Source: Flaccisagitta enflata (lineage: Eukaryota > Chaetognatha > Sagittoidea > Aphragmophora). From it: 64,000 bases of DNA. Below are positions 53,749 to 63,979 of this stretch, in pieces; positions within the stretch are counted from its first letter, which is position 1, and each line of letters starts with the position of its first letter. The translations under genes and the position numbers were made by a program. The stretch spans positions 74,834,001 to 74,898,000 of the forward strand of contig OZ231126.1 in NCBI GenBank assembly GCA_965153355.1, given 5' to 3'. Below the pieces are notes generated by a model. That model made no database searches, was not told where the DNA came from, and saw only the letters and a list, made by a program, of their open reading frames with translations.

Positions 53749-54337
53749 CTATCTTCACAAAAAAAATCTTTCCACCTTGCGATAAGTTCATTTGTTGACT
53801 AGTTAAGGATTACTAGTCAATCGCAAATCAAGCAATAATGAATGTAAGCAACCCTCAACTGAATCACGGCCGCTATCAGTTGGGCTAGCAATTCCTGGCG
53901 CCTCTAAAGGTACTTTGGAGTGATAGCGTTCCAAACCATTCAAGCCATTTTTTCTGTCCCTTCTTTTGCTACATTTAGACTTATAGCTCTAAAGAGATAC
54001 AATCAATCATCCGAAAATAGGTGACATAAAAAAAGCCCTTCAAATTTGCAAGCAGTTTGTGCAAACTGCATCAATCTAGCTCAATTAGTTTGAAAGTAAT
54101 TTTAAGAAGAGTGAAGTAATATTGTTTGAAGATTGTGTGGAATGGAAAAACCGAAATCGAAACATTTCATTAAAAGTTGAATAACTTTTTAACGCAATGA
54201 GTTAGAAAGATGCGGTTTGCTTAGATCGCTAGCTAATTCGAAGAGCTTTAATTTAGTCACCGATTTTTTATGGATTGGTCAAATGTAAGCAGAGATATAC
54301 AATAAAACATGCGGAAAGATTTTTTTTGTGAAGATAG
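53749..54337. mobile_element. Family C foldback MITE, full copy, TA target
   Basis: CTATCTTCACAAAAAAAATC and GATTTTTTTTGTGAAGATAG ends, TA on both sides. Inner inverted arms pair TTCAAATTTGCAAGCAGTTT with the GCTAGCTAATTCGAAGAGC region. It is related to 11416-11643 and 39521-40080. Confidence 0.87.
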
Positions 54338-54339
54338 TA

Positions 54340-55780
54340 AAATCAATAAATTTTCATGGAATGAATGAATGAATGAATGAATTTATTATCGACATCAACA
54401 AATAATACAATTTCATATTATTATATATGCCATTGAGAAAGTCTAATGAGGGACATACATACTAGAATTACAATAACAATCGGACAGGGTTTAGATTTAT
54501 TCAATTTTTGTAAGTTCGATCTTGAAAATCAGAAAAATATGGTTAGAGCGGGGCTAATCGGGGGCTGGTGTCACGCAGAGCCAACCGCTGAGCCAACCGT
54601 GGACGGGATGAAATTCATCAATTTTACATGTTTGAAAATTGAACAAAACCATACGTCATCATGTAGCTTACCGATTCTTACATATGAATCCATACTTAGA
54701 TTTTCTTAAGTAAGCTCATTTTTGATGCAAATTAGGCTCAAATAGTTATTGTTGGCAATTTCATCACTAAAAAATTTAGCTAAATACCATTAAGAAATCA
54801 ATATGACAGTGAAATTCTAATTGATAACGTTCAAGCAAACATGTGTGATCATATTCCTGAATTTTTTTTAAATTTTTTTAGTTTTTTAAAAAAATCTCTG
54901 TAAGTACCATTTCTGGCTGGGTGGGCTGTTGGAGGAAAATTTTTTTCTCCCAAGCTCTCTTTTATACCAGTGACGAGGAATCTTTAAAGGAAGCTTCATG
55001 CAAAATTTCAACCAGATCGGTCAATTATTTTAGAAGGTATGCCATTTTTTCATCTGGTAGGCTGGTTGGTCTGGTTGGACTGCTTGACATACTTTAGGTC
55101 GCATCAGAATTTAGGCAAAGGACTCTTGATCCAGATACCAACCATGGAAAATTTCTTTTGGCTAACTCAAATATTCCCTGAGATATGCGCATTTGAATTT
55201 TGAGAAATTTTACCAAATTAAAACTTAAAAGCATCGTGCATCTGTGTGAGAAGCGCTGTGTGGAAACAAAGAATTAACTACGAGGCTTGGTCGGCGAGCG
55301 TTACAATTCAATTCCTATTTTTGTAGTGATCAACTTTAGAATTTCACTGTGACCAAACGATTTGGAGTTAAGAGTTAAAATTGTTGGCGCAAGCACAGAA
55401 TTTGACCTTCTTTCCCATCATGTAGATGAGTTTTTCGTCACTTGTGTTACTATGCCGTGGCATAGTATGAATCATAGTGTGACACAAGTGTGACAGCTAG
55501 ATTAAGGAGCTCCTCTGAATTGTTACGCTCTAGGAAAATGTTTATTTCTCTAGAATGAAATGAAAAAAATCCTTGAAAATCGGCCTTCAACTAGTCCTTA
55601 ATGCAATGGATAAAGAAAAAATGTATAATGTTTGAATAAAGATAGTTTTACAAAAAAAGACTACCTATCTAACTCATTTTCTGTAAGAAATGACAGAAAA
55701 ATTAAGGGAAAGAGTATCATAATTCAAATTCATTTTTTGTCATCTTACAGTTGAATATTGAATTCAAACTTTCTACACAT
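54340..55780. other. No gene seen; GAATGAATG run at 54359-54380
   Basis: AT-rich sequence. A CTGGTAGGCTGGTTGGTCTG phrase at 55056-55076 and a CATAGTATGAATCATAGTGTG palindrome-like word near 55450 are the only local oddities. Confidence 0.4.
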
Positions 55781-55789
55781 ATCCATGGA

Positions 55790-55972
55790 TGGATAGTGTT
55801 AAATTGTGATTTACTAATCATGTTTTATGATTTTTTACTGCCAAAAATTATATGTTCCCCAAATTTTCTCTTTTTTCTCATTTCTCCTCCTTCCTTTTCC
55901 TTCCCTTTCTCCAAACCCTTTGATCATTTTTCCCCCCACGGGGGGAGGGGGGGAACATTATACAGGCCTGCA
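55790..55972 (+). repeat. Family D dispersed repeat, copy 3
   Basis: ATAGTGTTAAATTGTGATTT, TTACTGCCAAAAATTATATG, CTCCAAACCCTTTGATCATT, CCCCCCACGGGGGGAGGGGG and GAACATTATACAGGCCTG. Confidence 0.78.
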
Positions 55973-55984
55973 AAAATAAAAGGC

Positions 55985-56365
55985 AAAGGGTATCAAATAT
56001 TTATGAATGTTGTTGAAAGTTAGTACACAGGTTAGTATTGCCCTAGCAATAACACTGACCAAATTTCATCAACATCTGAGTAGTGGTTCCCAAGTTTTTA
56101 AGGGTTTACACGAAAACAACCAAACAACGACGGCTTACCACACGATCAAGGCTATGTTATAGACCACATTGCGAAAAAACTCGATGTGGCCAAAAATTAT
56201 GAATTTTTTTGAAAATTGGTACACAAGCTCCTATTGACCTATAAACAACACCAGGAAAGTTTCATAAAATTCTGAAGTTTGGTTCCAAAGATATGAGAAG
56301 ATCTTAAACGGAGGAACAGACAGACAAACAGGCTACTTCATAGTCCACCGACGAAAACTGTTCGT
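55985..56365 (+). repeat. Dispersed-type repeat with two diverged about 190-bp units and a GACAGACA tail
   Basis: Unit 1 contains GAATGTTGTTGAAAGTTAGT and CCAAATTTCATCAACATCTG. Unit 2 contains GAATTTTTTTGAAAATTGGT and GGAAAGTTTCATAAAATTCT. The tail is AACAGACAGACAAACAGGCT, then CCACCGACGAAAACTGTTCG. The layout resembles non-autonomous element tails; class is unassigned. Confidence 0.55.
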
Positions 56366-56486
56366 CGGGGACATAAGAATGGATGAGAGTTTGATTGCTG
56401 CTGCTAGTTTTTTGAAAGAGCCTCGGATCTTGTTATTTTAAAGGTATGCATGACCGACATGGTATTTGAGGTGTTATAGGTGGTTA

Positions 56487-59026
56487 TTACGTTTTTTCAA
56501 GCACTGTCGTACTTGGATATCACAACTGGTCAGTCTTTTTTCTTTTGATACATGATGTTCCTAGCCTAAAATACGAATTTCATCATCTTAGCTTGTTAAA
56601 ACCCTTCGCCGAAATCCATTTATCTATCACTACTCCAAGGTGGTTGTGGTCAAAGTGTTGAAATTTGGTCACTTTGGGCTCAAAATCGGGCCACTTTTTT
56701 ACTGAAATTTGACCCCAAATCCAAGAGATTATGAAACTAGAGCTCAAGAGCTAACCAGTGGTGCAATCCGCATGTTGCTATTGTTTTTTGTTCAGATTTG
56801 AGAGTATTTCAAAGATGGAAGGGTATGAGGGTTTTTTTACCCGATGAATTTGGTGGTCAATTTTGACATTTTTTACAATTTTTGATATATCTCCGCTTTG
56901 GATAGACAAATTTAGATGAAATTGGTGACCAAATTGAAGAGTTTTTGATGCTCTTATTGAATCTGGTAAAATTTTTGATCAATATGACCCTCAAAATTTT
57001 TGGGAGACTCTAGAAGCAGGTGCTAAAAAGTGAATTTTTTCGCCATTTTGGCTACTTTGGTCAAAAAATTCGGGCACTTCCGAGATAGAAAAAGACAAAA
57101 AATCCATGAGCAAATTAAACTACAGTGCAAGATGTAATCAATGGTGCAATCGCCATATCGACATGGTAAAGCATATAGATTTGGTACAGCTTAAAAGATC
57201 AGTGGGTATGACAAAATATCATTTTTTGGTAATTTTGGTCATTTTGGGCTCGAACTTGGGCCACTTCACTTCATAAATTTGACCCAAAATCCATGAGATT
57301 ATAAAACTAGAGCTCATGAACTAACCAGTAGTGCAATCCGCAAATTGCTATCGTTTTTTGTTAAGATTTGAGAGCATTTCAAAGATGGAAGGGTATGAGC
57401 GTTTTTTACATGAATTTGGTGGTCAATTTTGACGTCTTTTACAATTTTTGATATATCTCCGCATTGGATGGATACATTTAGATGAAATTGGTGACCAAAT
57501 TGAAGAGTTTTTGATGCTCTAGCTGAATCTGTCAAAATTTTCAATCAATATGACCCTCAAAAATTTTGGGAGACTCTAGAAGCAGGTGCTAACAGGTCGC
57601 CCAAGGGCAAGATGTGGTCAGCGATACCCGTTGCCCTGCTTTGCATGATTGTGAAATGGAGTGAGAGGAAGCAAGGCAGCGGCCCCGAAGGGAACAAAGT
57701 CCTGTAGAATACAGGGGGACTTTTGTTTGTCCATCCGTCCGTCCATCCGTCCGTCCATCCGTCCGTCCATCCGTCCGCCCCCCAGGCCCTCTCAGGTCTG
57801 AAATCTGCCCTCTCAGGCCTGAAATCAGCCCTCTCAGGCCACGAAACCTGTCCTCTTGACCTTGAATCTGAGCAGGCAGATGTCAGGCCTTAGAGGGCAG
57901 ATTCAAGGCCTGAGAGGGCAAATTCAAGGCCTGAGAGGACAGATTTCAGGGCCTTAGAGGGCAGATTTCAGGCCTGAGAGGGCATATTTCTGGCCTGAGA
58001 GGGCAGATTAAAGGCCTGAGAGGACCAATTTCAGGGCCTGGGAGGGCAGATCTCAGGCCTAAGAGGGCAGATTTCAGACCTGAGAGGGCCTGGGGGACAA
58101 ACGGAAGGACGAATGGACGAACAAACGGACAGACGAATAAAAGTCCCCCTGTGTTCTTCAGGGCTTTGTCCCCTTTGGGGCCGCTGCCCAAAAAGTGAAT
58201 TTTTTTCGCCATTTTGGCTACTTTGGTCAAAATATTCGGGCACTTCCGAGATAGAAGAAGACAAAAAATCCATGAGCAAATTAAATTACAGTGCAAGATC
58301 TAACCAATGGTGCAATCGCCATATCAATATGTTAGAGTAAATAGATTTGGCAGAGCTTCAAAGATCAGTTGGTTAGATCTTAAACTGTAGTTTAATTTGC
58401 TCATGGATTTTTTGTCTGTTTCTATCTCGGAAGTGCCCGAATTTTTTTACCTAGGTAGCCAAAATGGCGAAAAAATTCACTTTTTAGCACCTGCTTCTAG
58501 AGTCTCCCATAGATTTTGAGGGTCATATCCATCAAAAATTTTAACAGATTCAGTTAGAGCATCAAAAAATCTTCAATTTGGTCACCAATTTTATCTAAAT
58601 TTGTTAATTCAAAGCGGAGATATATCAAAAACTGTAAAAATGTCAAAATAGGCCACCAAATTCACTGATAAAATAACCTTCACACCCTTCCATTATTGAT
58701 GAGCTCTCAAATCTTAACAAAAAATGATAGCAATATGCGGATTGCACCACTGGCTAGCTCTTGAGCTCTAGTTTCATAATCTTATGGATTTCAGGTCAAA
58801 TTTCAAAAGCGAAGTGGCCCCATTTTGAGCCCAAAGTGATAAAATTTCAACATTTTCACCACAACCACCTTGGAGAAGTGATGAATAAAGGGATTTCGAC
58901 AAAGGGTTTTATCAAGCTAAGATGATAAAAATTGTATTTTAGGCTCAGTACATCATGTATCAAAATAAAAAAGGCTGACAAGTAGTGATATCCAAGTATT
59001 ACAGTGCTTGAAGAAACGTAGTGGTT
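56487..59026. mobile_element. Large foldback with a third, direct arm copy
   Basis: The left arm (about 56487-57190) returns inverted at about 58340-59026; matching phrases are TTCAAGCACTGT, ACTTGGATATCAC, GATACATGATGT and GGTGCAATCCGCAT. A second copy of the inner part of the left arm runs in direct orientation at about 57190-57592 and 58190-58340, split by a family B element. The order is therefore arm, arm, inverted arm. Confidence 0.85.
57593..58189 (+). mobile_element. Family B element, copy 3, with empty site in the window
   Basis: CAGGTCGCCCAAGGGCAAGA at the left, inner arms around CCTGTAGAATACAGGGGGAC, a CATCCGTCCGTC core, a CCTGAGAGGGCAGATTTCAG-type VNTR that flips near 57870, and GGCCGCTGCCC at the right. 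The paralogous sequence at 57013-57034 (GCAGGTGCTAAAAAGTGAAT) lacks the insert and defines the site. Confidence 0.92.
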
Positions 59027-59300
59027 ATGGGGTGGTTGGTCTCTGGTCTGCATCGAGGGTGGGTTTGGTCCACGGTGATGGTGTTTTAGATGTTATAGGT
59101 GGTTATGGGGTGGTTGGTTGGTCTCTAGTCTGCATCAAGGGTGGGTTTGGTCTACAGTGATGGTGTTTTAGGTGTTATAGGGCGATTGGTTGGTCTCTGG
59201 TCTGCATCGAGGGTGGGTTTGGTCCACGGTGATGGTGTTTTAGGTGGTTGGTTGGCGTCTGGTCTGCATCGAGGGTGGATTTGGTCCACGGTGCGACAGA
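59026..59300. repeat. GGTTGGTCTCTGGTCTGC minisatellite
   Basis: Four irregular units contain TGGTCTGCATCGAGGGTGGG, TTTGGTCCACGGTGATGGTG and TTTTAGRTGTTATAGGTGGT. The last phrase also lies left of the 56.5-kb foldback (about 56465-56485), so the foldback inserted into this repeat. Confidence 0.75.
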
Positions 59301-59439
59301 CCGACAGACCACCTATAGATGTGCGAGAATGCACATGAAAATACGACTACGCATTTTACATCGCAGATAATTTTGCCTCAGCGCGAACATTTTTTACCAC
59401 CATAACATCAAAGTTGCATTTAGTCAAAAAGTATTCTTC

Positions 59440-59445
59440 TCTCTT

Positions 59446-59543
<98 letters not shown>
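59440..59543 (+). promoter_or_regulatory. (CT)n polypyrimidine tract and acceptor of exon 3
   Basis: About 100 nt of CT ends directly in CAG at 59541-59543. The following 235 nt are open in one frame and end at a good donor. Confidence 0.7.
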
Positions 59544-59544
<1 letters not shown>

Positions 59545-59778
59545 TTCTCGTGGAGGATTCCAACGGTCAGGCCTCGAATCTGGTCGTCGACGGCGTCACT
59601 CAAGTAAGCGTCGGAGCGCCGGAAGTCAATGTCGCAAATCGTAATTACAGCACCATCGAGGATGCTTCACCCGATAAAGGCTCGACTTCCCGAAATGCTC
59701 CGCAGTCTGCACCTTGCACCTGCGACGATGGAGTGCAATATCTGCGTCAAAATGCCACTAACGTCGCTTTCAATGCAG
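59544..59778 (+). CDS. Exon 3, probable distal flytrap segment of the receptor gene
   Basis: A 235-nt exon, phase 0 at entry and phase 1 at exit, bounded by CTCTCAG and GCAG/GTGGGAG. Its GC content and codon use differ sharply from the flanks. It encodes 78 residues; the end, CTCDDGVQYLRQNATNVAFNAG read in two halves (CTCDDGVQYLR and QNATNVAFNAG), resembles the class C segment in which a Cys precedes a helix and then an 'N-F-T/N-x-G' turn before the 'V-x-F-D-x-x-G-D' strand. Exon 2 exits in phase 2 and joining it directly here hits a stop after about 20 codons. At least one exon between 33.0 and 59.5 kb must be missing from my reading, or this belongs to another gene. Confidence 0.6.
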
Positions 59779-60060
59779 GTGGGAGAGATATAGACAGAGA
59801 GAGACAGAAAGAGGGGCGGAATCAGGGAAACAGAGAAAGAGACAGACACAGACAGACAGACAAATAGAGACAGACAAACAGCTAGAGACAGACAAAGAGA
59901 AACAGAAATCGAGAAAGAGACAGAGAGACAGAGAGAGACAGGGTAAAAGAGAGACAGGGAAAGAGAGAGACAGGGAAAGACAGAGACAGGGAAAGACAGA
60001 GACAGGGAAAGAGAGAGAGACAGAGAGACAGAGAGAAACGATGCAGGAGCAGGGATTCGG
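59779..60060. repeat. GA-rich imperfect array after the exon 3 donor
   Basis: GACAGAGAGAGACAGAAAGA-type repeats with GACAGGGAAAGA units. It is complementary to the CT tract that precedes the exon. Confidence 0.9.
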
Positions 60061-60349
60061 CAGAAATAAGGCGGAAGCAGAGACAAGGAGGCAGAAGCAA
60101 ACAAATATTGGCAGAAGATTCCAGAAGGACTAAGTGACGCAGATGTTGGAGCTATTCAATAACGAATTTCTCGTGGGCGTTCAGACGTACAAATGACGTG
60201 TCAATGACGAGCAAACTTTTTTTACATGCGTAACAGCAAAATTCAATATCTTTTATAAAACTCAAGTGACAACAGGGCGGAGGGTAGGTCAGGGGCAGTA
60301 ATATCCTTCAGAAAATGCCTATTTTGAGCTAATCACAGGTTGGGGGGCA

Positions 60350-60830
60350 TCTAGAGCAATATGAGGGCGGGGAATCCGATAGTGAGGTCCAAAATGGTCT
60401 AACTGTAATATTTCGGCCCTGAACAAGCATATTGGCCCTAAAATGGGCATTTTGGCAATTTTATTGCATTATAAGCCTATGATGGTTCAACAAATATCTG
60501 TTAACTTATTCAATCCGACTAATTTGATGGTCTGGAGTTCAATCCTGAAGTATAAAGGTCACTTGACTGATATCTTAGTCCCGAAATGGCCCTGAATGAG
60601 CATTTTGCCCCAAAAATGAGCGCTTTTGCTATTTTATAGCGTTTTAAGCCTACGTTGGCCCAATTACTGACTTTAAACTGATTCAATCCAATAACTGTGA
60701 TGCTCCAGAGTTCAATGGTGCACTTATAACATCCCTTGACCAATATCTCAGTTTAGAAGTGGCCCTGAATGAGCATTTTAGCCCCCACGCAAGCATTTTT
60801 GCTTCAGAACTGGCATTTTAGCCAATTTTC
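60350..60830. repeat. Degenerate tandem repeat of about 185 bp, 3 copies
   Basis: Shared words are GGCCCTGAATGAGCATTTTR, GCATTTTGGCAATTTTAT, AAGCCTATGATGGTTCAA and TCCAGAGTTCAATGG. Units start near 60370, 60590 and 60760. Confidence 0.65.
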
Positions 60831-60911
60831 ATTGAGGTTTTTCAGCTGGAATAGATACAAAACCATGAAATTTTGGGAAATTCAATGCTAAATCCCAATT
60901 ATGGCCACATT

Positions 60912-60985
60912 TTAGTTGCGGACTGGCTACTCTATAAAAGGCTTGGTCAATCTGTGGTTTGTCAGTCAACTGTATTAAACCAGGG
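60912..60985 (+). mobile_element. Family A 5' fragment
   Basis: TTTTAGTTGCGGACTGGCTA and CTCTATAAAAGGCTTGGTCA match the A1 5' end. The rest is lost. Confidence 0.6.
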
Positions 60986-61132
60986 GCAGTACTACCTACT
61001 ACCTACTACAGACAGCTGAAGAAAAGTTAGTCTTATCACTTACTGGATGAAATGTATGTTTAAATCAATCAATTTCTAGTCATTTTATAGTAGTTTGATC
61101 TATGAAGTGCTTCTATGGGATTGGTTTATGAT

Positions 61133-61267
61133 TTTCAGTTGCGGACACGCAACTCTATAAGAGGCTTCGTCCGTCCGTCCGTCACGCTAGAGTTAAAAAG
61201 TGGGAAAACGCGCATTTCCGCCCCTGCCCGCCCGTCCGCAACTGGTGGCCGTGTATCCCACCTTGTT
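61133..61267 (+). mobile_element. Family A element (A1, shortest full copy)
   Basis: AGTTGCGGACACGCAACTCT, GAGGCTTCGTCCGTCCGTCC, AAACGCGCATTTCCGCCCCT, CGTCCGCAACTGGTGGCCGT and GTATCCCACCTTGTT. The core is only three GTCC units. Confidence 0.9.
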
Positions 61268-61564
61268 CAACTTAAGTCAGTATATCCTTGATTTCTCAAA
61301 AAGCACCGAACAAATCATTTAATCGGTTTGGTTTTATATTCATATTAGATAATTTGAGAGCAATGTGTTTAACTGCAGCACAAAGAGAGAGACTCTCGGA
61401 CAGACACACCAATAGACTTGTCAACAGACTTTTGAAAAACAAGATAAGCAAAACGAAAAATAGGAATGCAAAGATATAAATTTGAGCTTATTTTTTATTA
61501 GCTCGTCTATGACAAGTCTTGTCAGTCTGTCCTCCGCGGACATAATTGGCCTAGTTTTTTTTAC

Positions 61565-61670
61565 CTGGAAGGTTTGCAACGGAATTCCACTTGACAAAGT
61601 TCGCAAGTTTTAGATTCTGAGTGAATCATCCATCGCGTGACGCACTGTTTGTGTATATACGCCGCACTTC
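61565..61670 (-). CDS. RING-CH (MARCH-type) E3 ubiquitin ligase, exon 2
   Basis: A 106-nt exon on the minus strand between TTTTTCTAACAG and CCAG/GTAAAA, with phase 1 at entry and phase 2 at exit. With the G from exon 1 it encodes GSAAYIHKQCVTRWMIHSES and KTCELCQVEFRCKPS. It supplies H-x2-C, the Trp four residues on, and C-x2-C, the second half of the RINGv zinc site. Together with exon 1 the spacing is C-x2-C-x12-C-x-C-x7-H-x2-C-x12-C-x2-C, as in RING-CH proteins, which ubiquitinate membrane substrates with an E2 partner. The usual two transmembrane helices would come from later exons, which I could not find down to 60 kb. Confidence 0.85.
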
Positions 61671-62419
61671 CTGTTAGAAAAACATGATACACTTTTTTTT
61701 ATAAGAACGTCATTTTTTTGAAGGCTTCATGTTCTTATTTTCAGAGCCAAATATAGCTTTCAACGTTCTTAGAGCATTCTTAATTTTCAATACTATATAA
61801 ACTATAGGAAACCTTCAAATATAGTATTTCTCAATTATACTAAATTTATTCCCACTAAATACTGTTAAAACAAATGTCAATCATTAAAGTCTGAGGATAT
61901 TTTCATGATATTTATCTAAAAATCATAAGTATCGTCTTTATTATCTAATTCAAATGTTTTTAATATTAGCACAAAAGTATTATCTTCATAGAAATTTTTG
62001 AATTTGAAGCACTGTATGTTCTTAGATATTCTTGGTACACGGTAGTTCCATCGAAGCCTTGATGTTCTTATAAACTAGGTTCTTATAAAAAAAAAAAAGA
62101 GTGTAATGTTTGACTGAAGCAAAGGAATATGTGCGTGAATGAGTCATTCATCTCGTCGCGCATCGTTGATGAATGAGCTCTTTCCACCAAAGAATTGAAA
62201 CAACGAGACAAAATCAATACTAGATATTTTCTTTTATGAATGTGCACTTCCGGTTGAACTGAAATGACAGGAGACAATCTATACTAGAAACATGGCAATG
62301 AACTTATGCTTTGTGGGTGGTGACCCGGTAGTGCGTAGGTAGAACCAAGGGAGGAATAAACCGATGAGAGGAATAATCGAAAACATGCAATCGCACTCGC
62401 ATTCAAATGGAACACTTAC
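61671..62419 (-). other. Intron of the RING-CH gene (phase 1)
   Basis: GTAAGTG donor (62419) and TTCTAACAG acceptor. The MITE at 61690-62103 occupies more than half of it and ends 20 bp from the acceptor. Another acceptor-like site, ATTTCAG followed by TTCAACCGG at about 62260, leads into a frame lacking RING residues, so I do not use it. Confidence 0.75.
61690..62103. mobile_element. MITE, TA target, in the RING-CH intron
   Basis: CACTTTTTTTTATAAGAAC on the left pairs with GTTCTTATAAAAAAAAAAAA-GAGTG on the right, and TA lies on both sides. The inverted match extends inward through GGCTTCATGTTCTTAT-like sequence. Confidence 0.7.
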
Positions 62420-62523
62420 CTTTACAGTCACATGGTGAAATAAGTTTTGACACGTTTTCTCCTTGACACGTTTTCTCCTTCAAAGCAATATCGACAACAT
62501 TTTTCTTCCTCCGCCGTCGCCAT
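62420..62523 (-). CDS. RING-CH (MARCH-type) E3 ubiquitin ligase, exon 1 with frame-breaking duplication
   Basis: ATG (62523-62521) begins MATAEEEKCCRYCFEGENVS. The expected continuation KLISPCDCKG is present but one frame away. The cause is an exact 16-bp tandem duplication (GGAGAAAACGTGTCAA on the minus strand; plus-strand units 62447-62462 and 62463-62478). With a single unit the exon would be 29 codons plus one base, in phase with exon 2. As read, translation ends soon after at TGA. It is either a genuine null allele or pseudogene, or an assembly or sequencing error. The first two zinc-ligand pairs (C-x2-C and C-x-C) are both visible. A MITE ends 9 bp upstream of the ATG. Confidence 0.82.
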
Positions 62524-62532
62524 TGTTTTTTA

Positions 62533-63095
62533 CAGTACGATGGAAGCAATGACGACCTAGACTGGAGGATAGATTTTAAACATCTTATTTTTATTTTTAT
62601 CATGAGTGGAGTGAATATATTTGTATCTGTAAAATCTTAATTTGTGACATAACCCCATCAAGACTTCATTTTTCAAGGTTTTATCTTATTTCACTAGATC
62701 AAGCAAAACATTTTATATAGTTTTAGAAAAAAATTAGCTCAATCGGCCCATTTTTATAAATTTTACAGCAATTTTTAATAAATAAAAATTATGCAAATAA
62801 TTTTTGAATAAAATTTAGAATAACCATAAGATTTGTAAAAATAAACTAATTGCGATGATTTTTTTTTCAAACTATGCAAAAATTTTTACCCTACCTATTG
62901 AGATAAGTTAAAATTTAAAAAAAATGAAATCTTGATAAGGTCAAGTCGCAAGCTTCAGTTTGAAAGACGCAAACATTTTCACTCAATAAAACCACGTTTA
63001 ATTAGCCTAGATCTCCAAAATTTTATGATATAAATAAAATAAAGATACCTAAAATCTATCTTCCAGTCTAGGTCGTCATTGCTCCCATCGTACTG
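62533..63095. mobile_element. MITE, 563 bp, TA target, just upstream of the RING-CH start codon
   Basis: CAGTACGATGGAAGCAATGA at one end and TCATTGCTCCCATCGTACTG at the other; the arms are about 45 bp (GACGACCTAGACTGGAG and complement). TA lies at 62531-62532 and 63096-63097. The interior is AT-rich with no transposase. Confidence 0.9.
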
Positions 63096-63099
63096 TATC

Positions 63100-63815
63100 T
63101 GAAATTTATTCCGATATTGTTTGATTCAATGCGACGTTACCGCCTTATTCCTTTTCTGCATCGGTTGTTTAGTCTTTTTGCTTTTGTTCTATCTTTGTTT
63201 ATGTTTTATCTTTGGCTTTTTTTTTCTATCGAGCCCAAGGTTTTGGGTTTGCTTTTTGTTCGTTTTTTTTCAATTTGTTTTGTTGGCAAATTTTTTTCTA
63301 CATTGATATGTATTTTTCCCGGCGATTGAACTTCGACGTCAGACTTGATGGCGCGACTCGGTTGATGACTCTTTGATGGCGCTACTCGGCTTTCATGTAC
63401 AATGATACAACCGGTGTTGCATTTGTATCAATTGTACCTTCTCCTTATAAAAAGTGTAAACGGATGTAGTAATGAGCGAAAGGCGACGTGGGCGTTTAGT
63501 ATTGCCTTTTATATGAGAGTCCATAAAATGCGAGAACAGATTCATATGAGTAACCGGTTTGAAGTAACCGTTTGAAGAAAAAAAGAATCGTGCATGTGGT
63601 TATGAGGGCTAGAACACGAAGCAGCTAGGAAGTGAAACACAGTCAAAAGCTGAGCAGGAGGCTAGATACCAACTAATTGGCCCAGGTCAAGAATAACGCG
63701 GAACAGGATCACAAGGAAGTACAGTGGAATCGTTTAAACACAAAAAAAATTTTGATTGAATAATCTAAAACAATAATAATGCTATCAGTTTTTTTTTATT
63801 ACATAATAGTGCTAT
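63100..63815. other. Upstream region of the RING-CH gene; no further gene seen
   Basis: T-rich to 63300, then two GATGGCGCGACTCGG/GATGGCGCTACTCGG repeats at 63345-63390. No supported exon. It may hold the promoter of the minus-strand gene, displaced by the MITE. Confidence 0.4.
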
Positions 63816-63818
63816 CAG

Positions 63819-63979
63819 TTTTTAGTCGCGGACACGCGACTCTACACCTTGCCGTGTCGGTCGGTAGGTCGGTCGGTAGGTCGGTCGGTCCGTCACATTT
63901 TTGAATTCCGAGCGGTTTTCGCATTACTGCTCCTGCCCAACCGTCCGCGACTGGATTGCCGTGTATCCGGCCTTGTTTT
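63819..63979 (+). mobile_element. Family A element (subfamily A2, full copy)
   Basis: TTTTTAGTCGCGGACACGCG, CTCTACACCTTGCCGTGTCG, GGTAGGTCGGTCGGTAGGTC core, TTCCGAGCGGTTTTCGC, CCGTCCGCGACTGGATTGCC and GTGTATCCGGCCTTGTTTTT. A CTATCAGTTTTT phrase occurs twice just to its left. Confidence 0.92.

Noticed and set aside
62110-62277. Alternative second exon of the RING-CH gene after ATTTCAG near 62260
   Set aside because: The frame gives PEVHIHKRKYL without the C and C-x2-C ligands. The exon at 61565-61670 gives all expected residues in phase.
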